The notes: generated by a model not told the origin, from the sequence alone. Shown: positions 37,489 to 47,003, counted from the first letter of the stretch. The stretch: DNA of 64,000 nt from KBS-83 sp051025295 (GCA_051025295.1 JBMGJV010000001.1); one strand, 5' to 3'. Numbers and translations are program-made.

Positions 37489-38418
37489 ATGCTGCTGTCA
37501 TTTCCATCAGGTCTTCCTGCCCGTCTGTCATGCGTGACGCTCCTTCTGGCGCTCACTCCGCTCGCACATGCGCAGCTTGCCGAGCCGTCTTCGTCTGTCG
37601 CCGAGATTGCGTTGCCTGACGCGCCCGTAGCGCAGCAGCAGACACCGCCGCCAACGCCCGCTGCTCCCGCGACCAATCCGCCCGTCAAGCAAGGAACGTC
37701 TTCCTCCTCGGCGCAAACTTCCGCACAGAAGCAGCGCACCACTGACGAGATCCTGCACGATGAGGAGAAGCAGCGCCTGCTCGGCGTGATGCCGATGTTC
37801 AACGTTGTGAACCGCACAGAGACCATCCCGCCGCTGCGGCCGGGACAGAAGTTTCAGCTCTTCTGGCGCAGCTCCACAGACCCGTTCATCTTCGGGCTGG
37901 ATGCCTTCATCGCCGGCGTCGGCCAGGCAGACGATTCCAACTCGGGGTCAAAGACCGTGACCCGGCCCGATGGCACCACCGAGCGGGTGCGCTACGGATT
38001 CCCGCAGGGCGTGAAGGGCTACCTGCAGCGCTTTGGCGCGACCTACGCGGACACCTTTGACGGCAACTTCTGGGGCAATGCTGTGCTCCCCGTGCTGCTC
38101 AAGGAAGATCCGCGGTACTACCGCATGGGCAATGGCTCCTTCGTGCGCCGCTTCCTCTACTCCGCCAGCACCACGGTCTGGTGCCGCCGCGATAGCGGAT
38201 CGTGGGGGCCGAACTACGCGAATGTTGCGGGCAATTTCATCGGCGGCGCCATCTCGAATCTCTACTACCCGTCCGAGGTCGGCGGCATCGAGAAGACAGC
38301 GGTGTCTGCCATGACTGTAACCGCAGAAGGCACGTTCGGTGCCGAGCTCATCGAGTTCTGGCCGGACATCGAGCGCCACTACAGGAAAAAACGGTTGGAG
38401 CGGCTGCAGAAACCCTAG
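37489..38418 (+). CDS. Secreted protein of unknown function
   Basis: 309 aa. Signal peptide at residues 1-28 (VTLLLALTPLAHAQ). Residues ~40-85 are Pro/Ser/Thr/Gln-rich and probably disordered. From ~90 the sequence has a conserved-looking core with many aromatic residues (FWGNAVLPVLLKEDPRYYRMG; NVAGNFIGGAISNLYYP), suggesting an outer-membrane or lipid-associated beta-rich protein. TATCCT ends 9 nt before the ATG, giving a leader of only ~3 nt. I do not recognise the family beyond its likely frequency in Acidobacteria. Confidence 0.8.
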   Translation: MLLSFPSGLPARLSCVTLLLALTPLAHAQLAEPSSSVAEIALPDAPVAQQQTPPPTPAAPATNPPVKQGTSSSSAQTSAQKQRTTDEILHDEEKQRLLGVMPMFNVVNRTETIPPLRPGQKFQLFWRSSTDPFIFGLDAFIAGVGQADDSNSGSKTVTRPDGTTERVRYGFPQGVKGYLQRFGATYADTFDGNFWGNAVLPVLLKEDPRYYRMGNGSFVRRFLYSASTTVWCRRDSGSWGPNYANVAGNFIGGAISNLYYPSEVGGIEKTAVSAMTVTAEGTFGAELIEFWPDIERHYRKKRLERLQKP

Positions 38419-38852
38419 TCCTGGCGCGCCTGCTTGCAGGCGTCGCACTGGCAGTGCCGCCGCAGGAAGTCCCAGGAATAGATGCCCGTCTTGTGGCCGT
38501 CATTCCAGTGGAAGACCAGGGCGTAGCGGCCCGCCGGCTCCACACTATCCGGACGTGGCGGCGCCTCAAACATCGGCAGCAGCTGCTTCGGCTCCGGCTT
38601 GCGGTCGCCCGGCTCCAGTCCCGCTGCTTCGCGCGCCTCGTGGCAGGTCGCACAGGGACACGCATCACGCAGCCAGCGAAACGTCCACGCGCTGTGGTGG
38701 CCGTCCTTCCAGTCAATCTCGATGCCGGTGCCTTCGCTCTTGTGAATGCGCACCTTCGCCGGATCCACCGCTTCGCGGGGCAGCTTGCGGTCGAGCCGCT
38801 CCGCCCGCCGCGCCTCCTCTGCATCAACAACTCTGAAACCTTCGTGACTCAT
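38415..38852 (-). CDS. DUF971 (GBBH-like N-terminal) protein
   Basis: 145 aa. The DUF971 pattern is clear: IHKSEGTGIEIDWKDGHHS, FRWLRDACPC and FHWNDGHKTGIYSWDFLR. The two cysteine clusters (CPCATC, CQCDAC) can bind zinc or an Fe-S cluster, as in the N-terminal domain of gamma-butyrobetaine hydroxylase. Stand-alone members occur near Fe-S assembly or repair genes in other bacteria; no such link is visible here. Its 3' end overlaps the convergent unknown gene by 4 bp. Confidence 0.9.
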   Translation of the reverse strand: MSHEGFRVVDAEEARRAERLDRKLPREAVDPAKVRIHKSEGTGIEIDWKDGHHSAWTFRWLRDACPCATCHEAREAAGLEPGDRKPEPKQLLPMFEAPPRPDSVEPAGRYALVFHWNDGHKTGIYSWDFLRRHCQCDACKQARQD

Positions 38853-38886
38853 CGCAACATCTCGTTTCTCTTCTCAGGATACCGCT

Positions 38887-39720
38887 CTACACCGGGTGGG
38901 CATGCAGACGCCAGAAGAAGTACGCCGACATGCCAAAGCCGATGACGATCACAAAGCCGCGCATCACCCGCGCATCGAGACTGCGCGAGGAGCGCGCACC
39001 GAGGTAGCCCCCGATTGCGCAGGTCAGCAGCATCGGTAGGCAGAGATGCCACACGATCTGCCGATCCACGATGAACGCCACGACCGCGATGCCGTTCGCG
39101 ATGGTAGTGGCAACGACCTTCAGCGCATTGATCTCGCGCACGCTCTGAATACCGAAGAGCGCCAGCACGGACATGATCAGGAACCCGGCGCCCGCGCCGA
39201 AGTAGCCGATGTAAAAGCACACCACAGCAAGCGCGATGCACAACGGGAGAAACCGAGGCTGCGCATCGCTTGCGATCTCCGACACCCGGCGCTGCGCGAT
39301 CCACTTCGAGATCGGCTGGCTGGCCGCAAATAGCACGGACGCCAACAAGAGCAGCCACGGCACAAGCTGGAGAAACGTTCCCTGCCCGGTGTGCAGCAGC
39401 ACGATCGCTCCCGCGAGTCCGCCCGCAAGCGCGGACAGCGCCACCGGCCACAACAAGCGCAGATGCACGCCCAGGTCCTCGCGATACGCAGCGATCGACG
39501 TGAGCTGCCCTGGCCAGAGTGCCACCGTGTTGGTGGCGTTTGCCGGAATGGGCAGCACACCAGCGCCGAGCAGCGCAGGAAACGACAGGAACGACCCGCC
39601 GCCAGCCACTGCGTTCAACACGCCCGCTATGAACGCCGCAAAGACGAGCCACGCTGTCTGGTGCCAACTACTGTTCGCAAAGAGAGCTGCGGTCATGCCC
39701 GGCAGAGTGCGCTCATGCAT
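38887..39720 (-). CDS. TauE/SafE family sulfite/organosulfur exporter
   Basis: 277 aa with eight predicted transmembrane helices. The first repeat begins with AFIAGVLNAVAGGGSFLSFPALL, the family signature, and the second with YIGYFGAGAGFLIMSVLALFG. Proteins of this family export sulfite, sulfoacetate or related anions across the inner membrane, often without a known substrate. The gene overlaps the 3' end of the RlmI-like gene by 8 bp, so it is translationally coupled to it, and ends 34 bp before the DUF971 gene. Confidence 0.93.
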   Translation of the reverse strand: MHERTLPGMTAALFANSSWHQTAWLVFAAFIAGVLNAVAGGGSFLSFPALLGAGVLPIPANATNTVALWPGQLTSIAAYREDLGVHLRLLWPVALSALAGGLAGAIVLLHTGQGTFLQLVPWLLLLASVLFAASQPISKWIAQRRVSEIASDAQPRFLPLCIALAVVCFYIGYFGAGAGFLIMSVLALFGIQSVREINALKVVATTIANGIAVVAFIVDRQIVWHLCLPMLLTCAIGGYLGARSSRSLDARVMRGFVIVIGFGMSAYFFWRLHAHPV

Positions 39721-41023
39721 CCACCGCGCAGATCAGGCACTTCAGGTACTCAGTCTCAGGAATGGTGAGAACGGCTGGGTGATCCGGAGCGGCACCGCGC
39801 CGCTCCAGCAGTCGCACGCGGCGCCCGGCATCCGCGGCGGCTGCTGCCACCGTAGCCTCGAAGTCCGCAGCCGAGATGTGGTGCGAGCACGAGCAGGTCA
39901 CCAGAACGCCACCGGGCCGCAGCATCTTGAACGCGCGCAGGTTCAGTTCCTTGTAGCCGCGCAGTGCGCCTTCAACCGCGCGACGGCTCTTCGCAAATGC
40001 CGGCGGGTCCAGCACGATAGTGTCGAAGCGCGAGCCGGCATCGCTCCAGTCGCGCAGCAGTTCGAACGCATCCGCCTCCACCCAATCCACCTCTGCGCTC
40101 ACGCGCTCGCGATTCGCTGCGAGGTTTCGCTCCGCCACTTCGAGCGCGGCATGTGACGCATCCACGCCCGTCACCTTTGCGCACTTCGTCGCCAGGTGCA
40201 GCGCAAATCCGCCCTGGTAGGTGCACACGTCGAGCGCATCGCCATGGGCGTAGTCCGCGGCTGCGCGGTAATTGAGCCGCTGGTCGAGGAAGGCGCCCGT
40301 CTTCTGGCCGGACCCGGCGTCGTACAGAAAGTCCAGCCCGTTCAGCGTGAAGGTGGTCTGCAGCAGCGGATGCTCCGCATCCCGCGCGTACAGCGTCGCA
40401 AGCGCGGGCGTGTCGAGCCCCTCAAGCGCTGCCATGCGCGCATCGCCGCGCTCGAGGATGCTTTCAGGCTGGATCGTCTCCGTTAGAACGCGCGTCACCA
40501 ACTCGCGAACAGCGGGCCGGTCCATGCCGCGAACCAGGATCTGCAGCAGCACGAGCGAACCATAGCGATCGACGACGAGGCCGGGCAGCTCGTCCGCTTC
40601 GCTGAAGACCAGCCGGCATGCGGTCGTGTCCAGCTTCGCTCGCAGCGCAAGCGCGCAACGCAGCCGCGGCTCAACCAGCGCCAGCCAATCTGCCTCGCTC
40701 GTCAGCAGGTCGCGGCTGACCATGCGCAGCGGAATCTGCGACGCCGGGCTCCACAGGGCGGTGCCCAGCGGAATGCCGCGCTGGTCGGCGACGGCGATCA
40801 GGCCGGCCTCGCGAAGCGGGTGCTTACCGCCTGGGTCTGGTGACTGGATCAGGTCTGAGGCGTAAACCCACGGGTGACCGGCGCGCACACGGTCGGACGC
40901 GCGGCGGCTCACGATGGCGGCGTTTGCGGGAAGTCCCGGGCCGGGCTGTTGGGTGTTGGGAGCGGAGCGCTCCGGGCGCGCTTTGCGGCCGAGCGCATCG
41001 CTGCGGGAGGAGTGGCGCGTCAT
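39713..41023 (-). CDS. RlmI-like class I SAM-dependent rRNA methyltransferase
   Basis: 436 aa from ATG 41023, with CGGAG 5-9 nt upstream; GTG 41029 is an alternative. The N-terminal PUA domain (residues ~35-120; VSRRASDRVRAGHPWVYASD) precedes the methyltransferase. SAM motif I is DALDVCTYQGGFALHLA (~270), followed by motif II VTGVDAS, and the substrate motif LDPPAFAKSRR (~350); CSCSHHIS is the conserved PC/SC-H region. The family makes m5C in 23S rRNA (C1962 in E. coli). The C-terminal cysteine of LICAVDA is not unusual. Confidence 0.9.
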   Translation of the reverse strand: MTRHSSRSDALGRKARPERSAPNTQQPGPGLPANAAIVSRRASDRVRAGHPWVYASDLIQSPDPGGKHPLREAGLIAVADQRGIPLGTALWSPASQIPLRMVSRDLLTSEADWLALVEPRLRCALALRAKLDTTACRLVFSEADELPGLVVDRYGSLVLLQILVRGMDRPAVRELVTRVLTETIQPESILERGDARMAALEGLDTPALATLYARDAEHPLLQTTFTLNGLDFLYDAGSGQKTGAFLDQRLNYRAAADYAHGDALDVCTYQGGFALHLATKCAKVTGVDASHAALEVAERNLAANRERVSAEVDWVEADAFELLRDWSDAGSRFDTIVLDPPAFAKSRRAVEGALRGYKELNLRAFKMLRPGGVLVTCSCSHHISAADFEATVAAAAADAGRRVRLLERRGAAPDHPAVLTIPETEYLKCLICAVDA

Positions 41024-41066
41024 GAACACACTCCGGATCCATCGAGACGACGAAACTGCATCAGCC

Positions 41067-41072
41067 TATAAT
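41067..41072 (+). promoter_or_regulatory. Leaderless -10 element of rel
   Basis: TATAAT, a perfect consensus, five bases before ATG 41078. No recognisable -35 and no ribosome-binding site. Confidence 0.6.
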
Positions 41073-41077
41073 CAGGC

Positions 41078-43372
41078 ATGGCGACCGCGCGGACAACGCC
41101 TGCCCGGGCTAAGGCATCCGGCGCGGCGGCGGGACCTCTCGACGGCAGGGTCTCTGACCAGGCCAGCGATACGCGCGCGTTGACCGACGCCCGCTTCCGC
41201 GCCCTGATCGACACGGTTCGCGCCCACCGCCCCAACGACGACGTGGAGATCATCCGTCGCGCGTGGGACTTCTCGCTCAAGCATCACCAGGGACAGTTGC
41301 GCGCCTCCGGCGAGCCATATGTGCTGCACCCGCTTGAAGTAGCGCACGTGCTGGCCGAGATGAAGCTCGACTCGACCGCCATCGCCGCCGGGCTGCTGCA
41401 CGATGCGGTCGAAGACACGCCGGTCACGGCAGATGACATCACCCGCGTCTTCGGCGAGCAGGTGGCGCACATCGTCGAAGGCGTCACGAAGATCGACAAG
41501 ATCCAGTTCGCGAACTCCGAGGACCGCCAGGCGGAGAACGTGCGCAAGATGCTGCTGGCCATGGTCAGCGATGTGCGCGTCGTGCTGATCAAGCTCGCCG
41601 ACCGCCTGCACAACATGCGCACCCTGCAGCATCTCCGACCGGAAAAGCAGCAGACGATCGCGCGCGAGACGCTCGACATCTACGCGCCCCTGGCGCACCG
41701 CCTCGGCATGGGCAAGGTGCGCGGCGAACTCGAAGACCTGGCCTTCCGCTACGTCGATGCGGTGAGCTACGACAAGGTACAGACCGCGATCGACGAGCGC
41801 CGCAAGGAAGGCGAAGACTTCCTCGCCGAAGTCGAGGGCATGCTCGCCGAGAAGCTGAAAGAGCACCACATCGAGGCGCGCGTCGAGTGGCGCATCAAGC
41901 GGCTCTACTCCATCTACCAGAAGCTGCAGAAGCAGCGCAGCTCCATGGACCAGGTCTATGACCTGCTCGCCGTGCGCGTCATCACCAAGAGCGTGCAGGA
42001 CTGCTATGCGGTCTTCGGGCTGATTCACTCGCTGTGGCGTCCAGTGCCGGGCCGCATCAAGGATTTCATCGCCATGCCGCGGCCGAACTTGTATCAGTCG
42101 CTGCACACAACCGTGATGGGCACCAGCGGCCACCAGTTCGAAGTGCAGATCCGCACGGAAGAGATGCACCGCGTCGCGGAAGAGGGCATCGCCGCCCACT
42201 GGAAGTACAAGGCCAACGGCGACCCGATCAGCAGCAAGGATGAGCAGCGGCTCGCGTGGGTGCGCTCGCTGGTCGAGTGGCAGCGGGAGATGTCCGACCC
42301 GAACGAGTTCCTCTCCACGCTGAAGATCGACCTCTACCCCGAAGAGGTCTACACCTTCACGCCCAAGGGCAAGGTCGTCGTGCTGCCCAAGGATGCGAGC
42401 CCGGTCGACTTCGCCTACTCCGTCCACACCGAGGTCGGGCAGGCCTGCACCGGCGCCCGCGTCAACGGCCGCATGGTGCCGCTGCGCGCGCGTCTGCGTA
42501 ACGGCGACATCGTCGAGATCATCACGCAGAACGGCCACACGCCCAGCCGCGACTGGCTCACCTTCGTCAAAAGCTCGCGTGCGCGCAACAAGATTCGTCA
42601 CTGGCTGAACGAGCACCAGCGCGAGCGCGCGATCGAGATCGGCCGCAAGCTGATCGATCGCGAAGCGCGCAAATACAAGGTCTCGCTCACCCGCTTCAAC
42701 GAAGCCGATTACACTCGCGTTGCCAACGAATACGGCGTTGGCGGCGAGCGCGACCTGCTGGCCGGCATCGGTTTTGGCAAGTATTCGTCACGGCAGGTGC
42801 TGCATAAGCTGGAGCCCAGTCTGCTGGCGCCCTCAGCTGACCCGGAGATTATCGACGGCAAGACGCCCGGCGAAACGGTACGCCGGCTGCACCTGAATCC
42901 GCGTACCGAGGCGCTTGAGGTCGAAGGCCAGAACGATCTGCTGGTCTATCGTGCGCGCTGCTGCAATCCGATCCGTGGCGAAGAGATCATCGGCTACGTC
43001 ACTCGTGGACGCGGGGTCGCGGTCCATGCGCGGCGATGTTCGAACGTGCAGAACCTGCTCTACGAAGCCGACCGACGCATCACGGTCGAGTGGTCGAAGG
43101 AGAGCGCGGGCGACCGTGGACGCCGCCAGACGTACCCCGTGCGCGTGGTGGTCTACTGCGACGACCGTGCCGGCATGCTCAAGAACCTGACCGCCATCAT
43201 CAGCGACGACGGCACCAATATCCGCTCCGTCGATTCCCGCGCCGGCCAGGATGGCGAAGCCGTTGTCGAGTTCATCGTCGAAGCCGAGGATGTCGCCCAC
43301 CTCGACCGCATGGTCATCGGGCTGCGCACACTTGCCGGCGTGCGCGATGTCGAGCGCGCCAGCAAGGTCTAG
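41078..43372 (+). CDS. rel: Bifunctional (p)ppGpp synthetase/hydrolase
   Basis: 764 aa, long-form RSH enzyme that makes and degrades (p)ppGpp in the stringent response. Domains: HD hydrolase (~50-210) with intact LLHDAVEDT, so hydrolysis is expected; synthetase (~255-380) with GRIKDFIAMPRPNLYQSLHT, whose RIKD (RXKD type) fits bifunctional Rel/SpoT rather than RelA; TGS (~420-480); zinc-finger/helical region with CCNPIRGEEI; and a C-terminal ACT domain (~690-764). Perfect TATAAT five bases before the ATG indicates a leaderless mRNA. The flippase and glycosyltransferase genes follow closely. Confidence 0.96.
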   Translation: MATARTTPARAKASGAAAGPLDGRVSDQASDTRALTDARFRALIDTVRAHRPNDDVEIIRRAWDFSLKHHQGQLRASGEPYVLHPLEVAHVLAEMKLDSTAIAAGLLHDAVEDTPVTADDITRVFGEQVAHIVEGVTKIDKIQFANSEDRQAENVRKMLLAMVSDVRVVLIKLADRLHNMRTLQHLRPEKQQTIARETLDIYAPLAHRLGMGKVRGELEDLAFRYVDAVSYDKVQTAIDERRKEGEDFLAEVEGMLAEKLKEHHIEARVEWRIKRLYSIYQKLQKQRSSMDQVYDLLAVRVITKSVQDCYAVFGLIHSLWRPVPGRIKDFIAMPRPNLYQSLHTTVMGTSGHQFEVQIRTEEMHRVAEEGIAAHWKYKANGDPISSKDEQRLAWVRSLVEWQREMSDPNEFLSTLKIDLYPEEVYTFTPKGKVVVLPKDASPVDFAYSVHTEVGQACTGARVNGRMVPLRARLRNGDIVEIITQNGHTPSRDWLTFVKSSRARNKIRHWLNEHQRERAIEIGRKLIDREARKYKVSLTRFNEADYTRVANEYGVGGERDLLAGIGFGKYSSRQVLHKLEPSLLAPSADPEIIDGKTPGETVRRLHLNPRTEALEVEGQNDLLVYRARCCNPIRGEEIIGYVTRGRGVAVHARRCSNVQNLLYEADRRITVEWSKESAGDRGRRQTYPVRVVVYCDDRAGMLKNLTAIISDDGTNIRSVDSRAGQDGEAVVEFIVEAEDVAHLDRMVIGLRTLAGVRDVERASKV

Positions 43373-43430
43373 CTCTTTCGATCACACCGGCTCTCCGGCG
43401 CATTCTGCTACTCTCGCAAAGACATATCCG

Positions 43431-44951
43431 ATGCCGAGCTCCCACATCCGGCGCGTCCTTCACGGTTCTGCGTCGAACCTGCTGCGCGTCTTCCTGTCCA
43501 TGCTGGTGTCGCTCGCGCTGCCGCCGTTCCTGGTCCACAGGATGTCGACCGCCGAGTACGGCGCGTGGGTGCTCATCCTGCAGCTCGGCTCGTACGTCAA
43601 CTTCCTCGACCTCGGCCTCTCGACGGCCATCGGCAAATTCATCGCGGAGTACGACACCACAGGCCAGCACGAACAGAGCCGACGCCTGGTCAGCACCGCG
43701 TTCACCATCCTCTGCGCGGTCTCGCTGCTCGCGCTCTTCGGACTCGGCATTCTGGTCTTGAAGGTGCCGCAGATCTTTCGCGGTATGCCGCCCCCGCTCT
43801 TGCATCCAGTGCGGCTCGCTCTCATCTGGGTCGGCATCTCCACTTGCCTCGGGCTGCCGGTGTCGGTGTTCGCCGGCGTCTTCAACGGGCTCCAGCGCTA
43901 CGGCTTCCCGACCGTTCTCTATACCGTAAGCCGCGTCAGCTCCTCCATCGCGCTGGTGGTGGTGCTGCTCGCGCACGGCACGCTGCTCCAGATGGCGATC
44001 ACGCTGGCCGCGTTCAACCTCGCGACATCCGCGTTCCAGGTGTATGGCTGGTGGCACCTCATGCGGGATCGCGTGCGTTTCTCGCTGTTCCTCTTCGATC
44101 GCCAGACCGCGCGCCAGCTTGCCGACTACTGTGGCGTTCTGTCCCTGTGGACGTTGAGCGGCATCTGCATCAGCGGGCTCGATACAGCGATCGTTGCGCG
44201 TTACGATTTCCCGAACACCGCGTTCTACGCCGCAGCAGGCAGCGCCACCAACTTCATGCTGGTGATCGTCGGCAACCTGATGTCGCCGCTGCTGCCGGCG
44301 CTTTCGTCGCTGCAACTGCGACGCAGCCCGGCGCAGATGGGCGAGCTGATCGTCAAGACCACGCGCTATGGCGCGCTGCTGCTGTGGGCTGTCAGCGTGC
44401 CGCTCATCTTCGGAGCGTACCCGCTGCTCACCGCGTGGGTGGGCAGCGGGTACGCCACGCATGCCGCGCTCTACCTGCGCATCCTGGTGATCGCCAATGT
44501 GCTGCGGCAGCTCGGCGGCCCCTACTCGCTGGCCGTGATCGCGATGGGCAAGCAACGGCTTGCAACGCTCTCACCCATCGCGGAAGCTCTGGTGAATCTC
44601 GTCGCCAGCATCCTGCTCGCCCGGCACATGGGTGCGATCGGAGTGGCGTTGGGCACCCTGCTCGGCGCCTTTGTCGGACTCACGTTGCATCTCGTGGTCA
44701 GCATGTCGCTCACGTGGTCGTCGGCCCAGGTGCGGCGTCCCGTGTTCCTGTGGCGTGGCGTAGCGCGGCCCGCGTTGTGCGTGCTGCCATTTCTGTTGCT
44801 GCTGCCATACTGGCGCAGCATGGCTCTGCTGCCCTGGCCGCCCTTGCTGCTCGCCATTTCCGCACTCGCCAGCCTTGCTCTAGCATGGTGGGTGGCAGTC
44901 GACGCCTCGGAGCGCACGCGCGCCCGGGCGGCGCTGCAGCGTTTCCTATGA
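43431..44951 (+). CDS. Wzx-like polysaccharide flippase
   Basis: 506 aa with ~12-14 transmembrane helices of the MOP/PST type. The N-terminal FLSMLVSLALPPFLVHRMSTAEYGAWVL is typical, with a short charged loop and LGLSTAIGKFIAEY; TAWVGSGY in the second half is also characteristic. It flips undecaprenyl-linked oligosaccharide across the inner membrane for O-antigen, exopolysaccharide or glycan assembly. The start (ATG 43431) lies 58 bp after rel; the longer frame upstream is only rel in another frame. The glycosyltransferase that follows is 37 bp away. Confidence 0.88.
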   Translation: MPSSHIRRVLHGSASNLLRVFLSMLVSLALPPFLVHRMSTAEYGAWVLILQLGSYVNFLDLGLSTAIGKFIAEYDTTGQHEQSRRLVSTAFTILCAVSLLALFGLGILVLKVPQIFRGMPPPLLHPVRLALIWVGISTCLGLPVSVFAGVFNGLQRYGFPTVLYTVSRVSSSIALVVVLLAHGTLLQMAITLAAFNLATSAFQVYGWWHLMRDRVRFSLFLFDRQTARQLADYCGVLSLWTLSGICISGLDTAIVARYDFPNTAFYAAAGSATNFMLVIVGNLMSPLLPALSSLQLRRSPAQMGELIVKTTRYGALLLWAVSVPLIFGAYPLLTAWVGSGYATHAALYLRILVIANVLRQLGGPYSLAVIAMGKQRLATLSPIAEALVNLVASILLARHMGAIGVALGTLLGAFVGLTLHLVVSMSLTWSSAQVRRPVFLWRGVARPALCVLPFLLLLPYWRSMALLPWPPLLLAISALASLALAWWVAVDASERTRARAALQRFL

Positions 44952-44988
44952 CCCTCTCTTCGACCCGGCGCCAGGGCGCACACGCGGC

Positions 44989-46041
44989 TTGAGCGACGCC
45001 CGCATCTCGATCGCGCTCTGCACCTACAACGGCGAGCGCTTCCTCCCCGCGCAGCTCGCCAGCATGCTCGAACAGACGCGGCTGCCGGATGAGCTGGTGC
45101 TCTGCGACGACGGCTCGACCGACCGCACGCTCGACATCGCCGCCGAGTTCGCCGCGACGGCTCCATTCCCCGTGCGCATCGTGCGCAATGCGGTCAACCT
45201 CGGATCGAATCGTAACTTCGAGCAGGCCATCGGGCTCTGCACAGGTGACCTGATCGCGCTCAGCGATCAGGACGACATCTGGGCACGCAAACGGCTTGCC
45301 CGCAGCGAACAAGCGCTCGCAGCGCATCCGGAGTGCGGGCTCGTCTTCTCGGACGCGCTCGTCATCGACGATGATGGGCAGCCGACCGGCACCACACTCT
45401 GGCGCAACTTCAAATTCACGCCACAGCTACGGCGCCAATTGCGGCTCGGCAACTACACGCCTCTGGCGCGCTTCCGCTTTATCACGGGCGCAACGGTGAT
45501 GTTCCGCGCCGTGCACCGGCCGTACCTCTTCCCGATCCTCGGCGAGTGGATTCACGATGGCTGGATCGCACTGATGATCGCCTGCCTCTCGGGCATCTGC
45601 TTCGTGCCGGAGCCGCTGGTGCGCTATCGCCGCCACTCGTCGCAGCAGGTCGGGCTCGGCAATCGCAAGCTGCGCCGGTCAAGCACGCTCGACAACCTTG
45701 CATTGCGGCAGTGGGCCTCGGTCGATGCGCACCGCGTCGCACTCGAGGATGTCATCGCGGCCTTCGATCGGCTGCCCATCGACCGCACCCGTGGCGCAGC
45801 CGCAGCGATCCTCGCGCAGCACACCTTTCTTCGCCAGCGGCTGGAGCTGCCCTCCTCGCGAGCGCCAAGGCTCGCCCGCGCACTCTCCACCTGGCGCGGC
45901 TACCAGGCAGGCGCGCGCGGCGTGCTCAGCATGGCGAAGGATGTCGTGCTGCCCAAGCAGGACGACGAGACCGGCGCAGCCGCCCGCGTCGGCTACTCAC
46001 TCTTCTCACAGACGCCCCCGGCTGAATTTGAGAACCTCTGA
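44989..46041 (+). CDS. Family 2 glycosyltransferase
   Basis: 350 aa from TTG 44989. GT-A fold with ISIALCTYNGERFLPAQLAS at the start, the DDGSTDRT nucleotide-sugar motif (~40-47), DQDDIW (the DXD-like metal site, ~88) and HDGWIALM as acceptor region. It resembles rhamnosyl- or galactosyl-transferases of O-antigen assembly. The C-terminal ~100 residues carry no known domain. A 14-codon frame (ATG 44948) spans the gap from the flippase stop and ends over this TTG, possibly helping coupling. Works with the flippase in surface polysaccharide synthesis (inference). Confidence 0.9.
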   Translation: MSDARISIALCTYNGERFLPAQLASMLEQTRLPDELVLCDDGSTDRTLDIAAEFAATAPFPVRIVRNAVNLGSNRNFEQAIGLCTGDLIALSDQDDIWARKRLARSEQALAAHPECGLVFSDALVIDDDGQPTGTTLWRNFKFTPQLRRQLRLGNYTPLARFRFITGATVMFRAVHRPYLFPILGEWIHDGWIALMIACLSGICFVPEPLVRYRRHSSQQVGLGNRKLRRSSTLDNLALRQWASVDAHRVALEDVIAAFDRLPIDRTRGAAAAILAQHTFLRQRLELPSSRAPRLARALSTWRGYQAGARGVLSMAKDVVLPKQDDETGAAARVGYSLFSQTPPAEFENL

Positions 46042-46075
46042 CACTTCAACCCGCCGAAATGGAGAACCTCACCGC

Positions 46076-46468
46076 ATGATTCCGCAGTCCATTGCTACCA
46101 AGAGCGCACCCGCCGCCATCGGCCCCTACTCGCAGGCCGTGCGCGTCGGCAACTTCCTGTACACCTCCGGCCAGGTGGCGCTGGACCCGGCAACCGGCGC
46201 CTTGGTCGCGGGCGGCATCGCCGAGCAGACAGAACGCGTGCTGCAGAACCTCCAAGCCGTGCTCGCGGCGGGCGACAGCAACCTCGGCCAGGTGGTCAAG
46301 ACCACCGTCTTCCTGAAGAGCATGGGCGACTTTGCCGCCATGAACGAGATATACGGCCGCTACTTCGGCACCGACGGAGCAGTGCTGCCGGCCCGCTCGA
46401 CCGTTGCCGTCGCCGGCCTGCCGAAAGACGCTTTGGTCGAGATCGAAGTGATCGCGCACCTCCCGTAA
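46076..46468 (+). CDS. ridA: RidA family enamine/imine deaminase
   Basis: 130 aa. Hydrolyses reactive 2-aminoacrylate and related imines formed by PLP enzymes, protecting those enzymes. Signature IGPYSQAVRVGNFLYTSGQ near the start, and ARSTVAVAGLP (~103-113) with the catalytic Arg. The length is exactly that of the RidA family. GGAG lies 11 bases before ATG 46076. The MsrB gene starts 47 bp downstream, which suggests a two-gene damage-repair transcript. Confidence 0.95.
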   Translation: MIPQSIATKSAPAAIGPYSQAVRVGNFLYTSGQVALDPATGALVAGGIAEQTERVLQNLQAVLAAGDSNLGQVVKTTVFLKSMGDFAAMNEIYGRYFGTDGAVLPARSTVAVAGLPKDALVEIEVIAHLP

Positions 46469-46515
46469 GCGGGCGTCATCCAATGATTGCGAATCAGGAC
46501 CGACAAGGAGGTTCC

Positions 46516-46953
46516 ATGGCAGAGACCAACACAACCACGGGCGAGGTCCCGAAGCTCGAGAAGACCGACGAGCAGTGGCGTAAGGAGCTCACACCGGAGC
46601 AGTACTACGTCACGCGCCAGAAGGGTACGGAGCCGCCGTTTTCAGGCGCGCTCTACCGCAATCACGACGATGGGATCTACCGCTGCGTCGCCTGCCAGGC
46701 AGAACTCTTTCGCAGCGACTCGAAGTTTGAGTCGGGCAGCGGCTGGCCCAGCTTCTGGATCCCGGTGAGCCCGACCGCGGTCGTGACCGAGACCGACACC
46801 AGCCACGGCATGGAGCGCATCGAGGCGATGTGCGCCCGCTGCGGCGCCCACCTGGGCCACGTCTTCCCGGATGGCCCGAAGCCGACCGGGCTCCGTTATT
46901 GCATCAACTCGATCGCGCTCGACTTCGATCCGGAGAAGCCGGAGAAGAGGTAA
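46516..46953 (+). CDS. msrB: Peptide-methionine (R)-S-oxide reductase
   Basis: 145 aa from ATG 46516, with a strong AAGGAGG. Reduces the R-sulfoxide of methionine in proteins. The MsrB fold has two zinc CxxC pairs (CVAC, CARC), the SGSGWPSFW core, the CGAHLGHVFPDGP loop and the catalytic Cys in LRYCINSIAL (~131). No signal peptide, so it acts in the cytoplasm. A perfect bidirectional terminator lies 24 bp downstream. Confidence 0.96.
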   Translation: MAETNTTTGEVPKLEKTDEQWRKELTPEQYYVTRQKGTEPPFSGALYRNHDDGIYRCVACQAELFRSDSKFESGSGWPSFWIPVSPTAVVTETDTSHGMERIEAMCARCGAHLGHVFPDGPKPTGLRYCINSIALDFDPEKPEKR

Positions 46954-46977
46954 TCGCCACGATTACCTTGAGCAGCA

Positions 46978-47003
46978 AAAAGCCCCGCCGCGGCGGGGCT
47001 TTT
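46978..47003. terminator. Bidirectional terminator between msrB and rpmB
   Basis: A 26-bp perfect palindrome: AAAAGCCCCGCCG followed by its complement CGGCGGGGCTTTT, giving A/T-runs on both strands. It serves both convergent genes. Confidence 0.92.

Noticed and set aside
44948..44992. 14-codon frame between flippase and glycosyltransferase as a real gene
   Set aside because: Too short to judge. It is noted only as a possible coupling element.
46059..46079. Six-codon frame overlapping the ridA start
   Set aside because: It has no ribosome-binding site and its bases are explained by the ridA leader.
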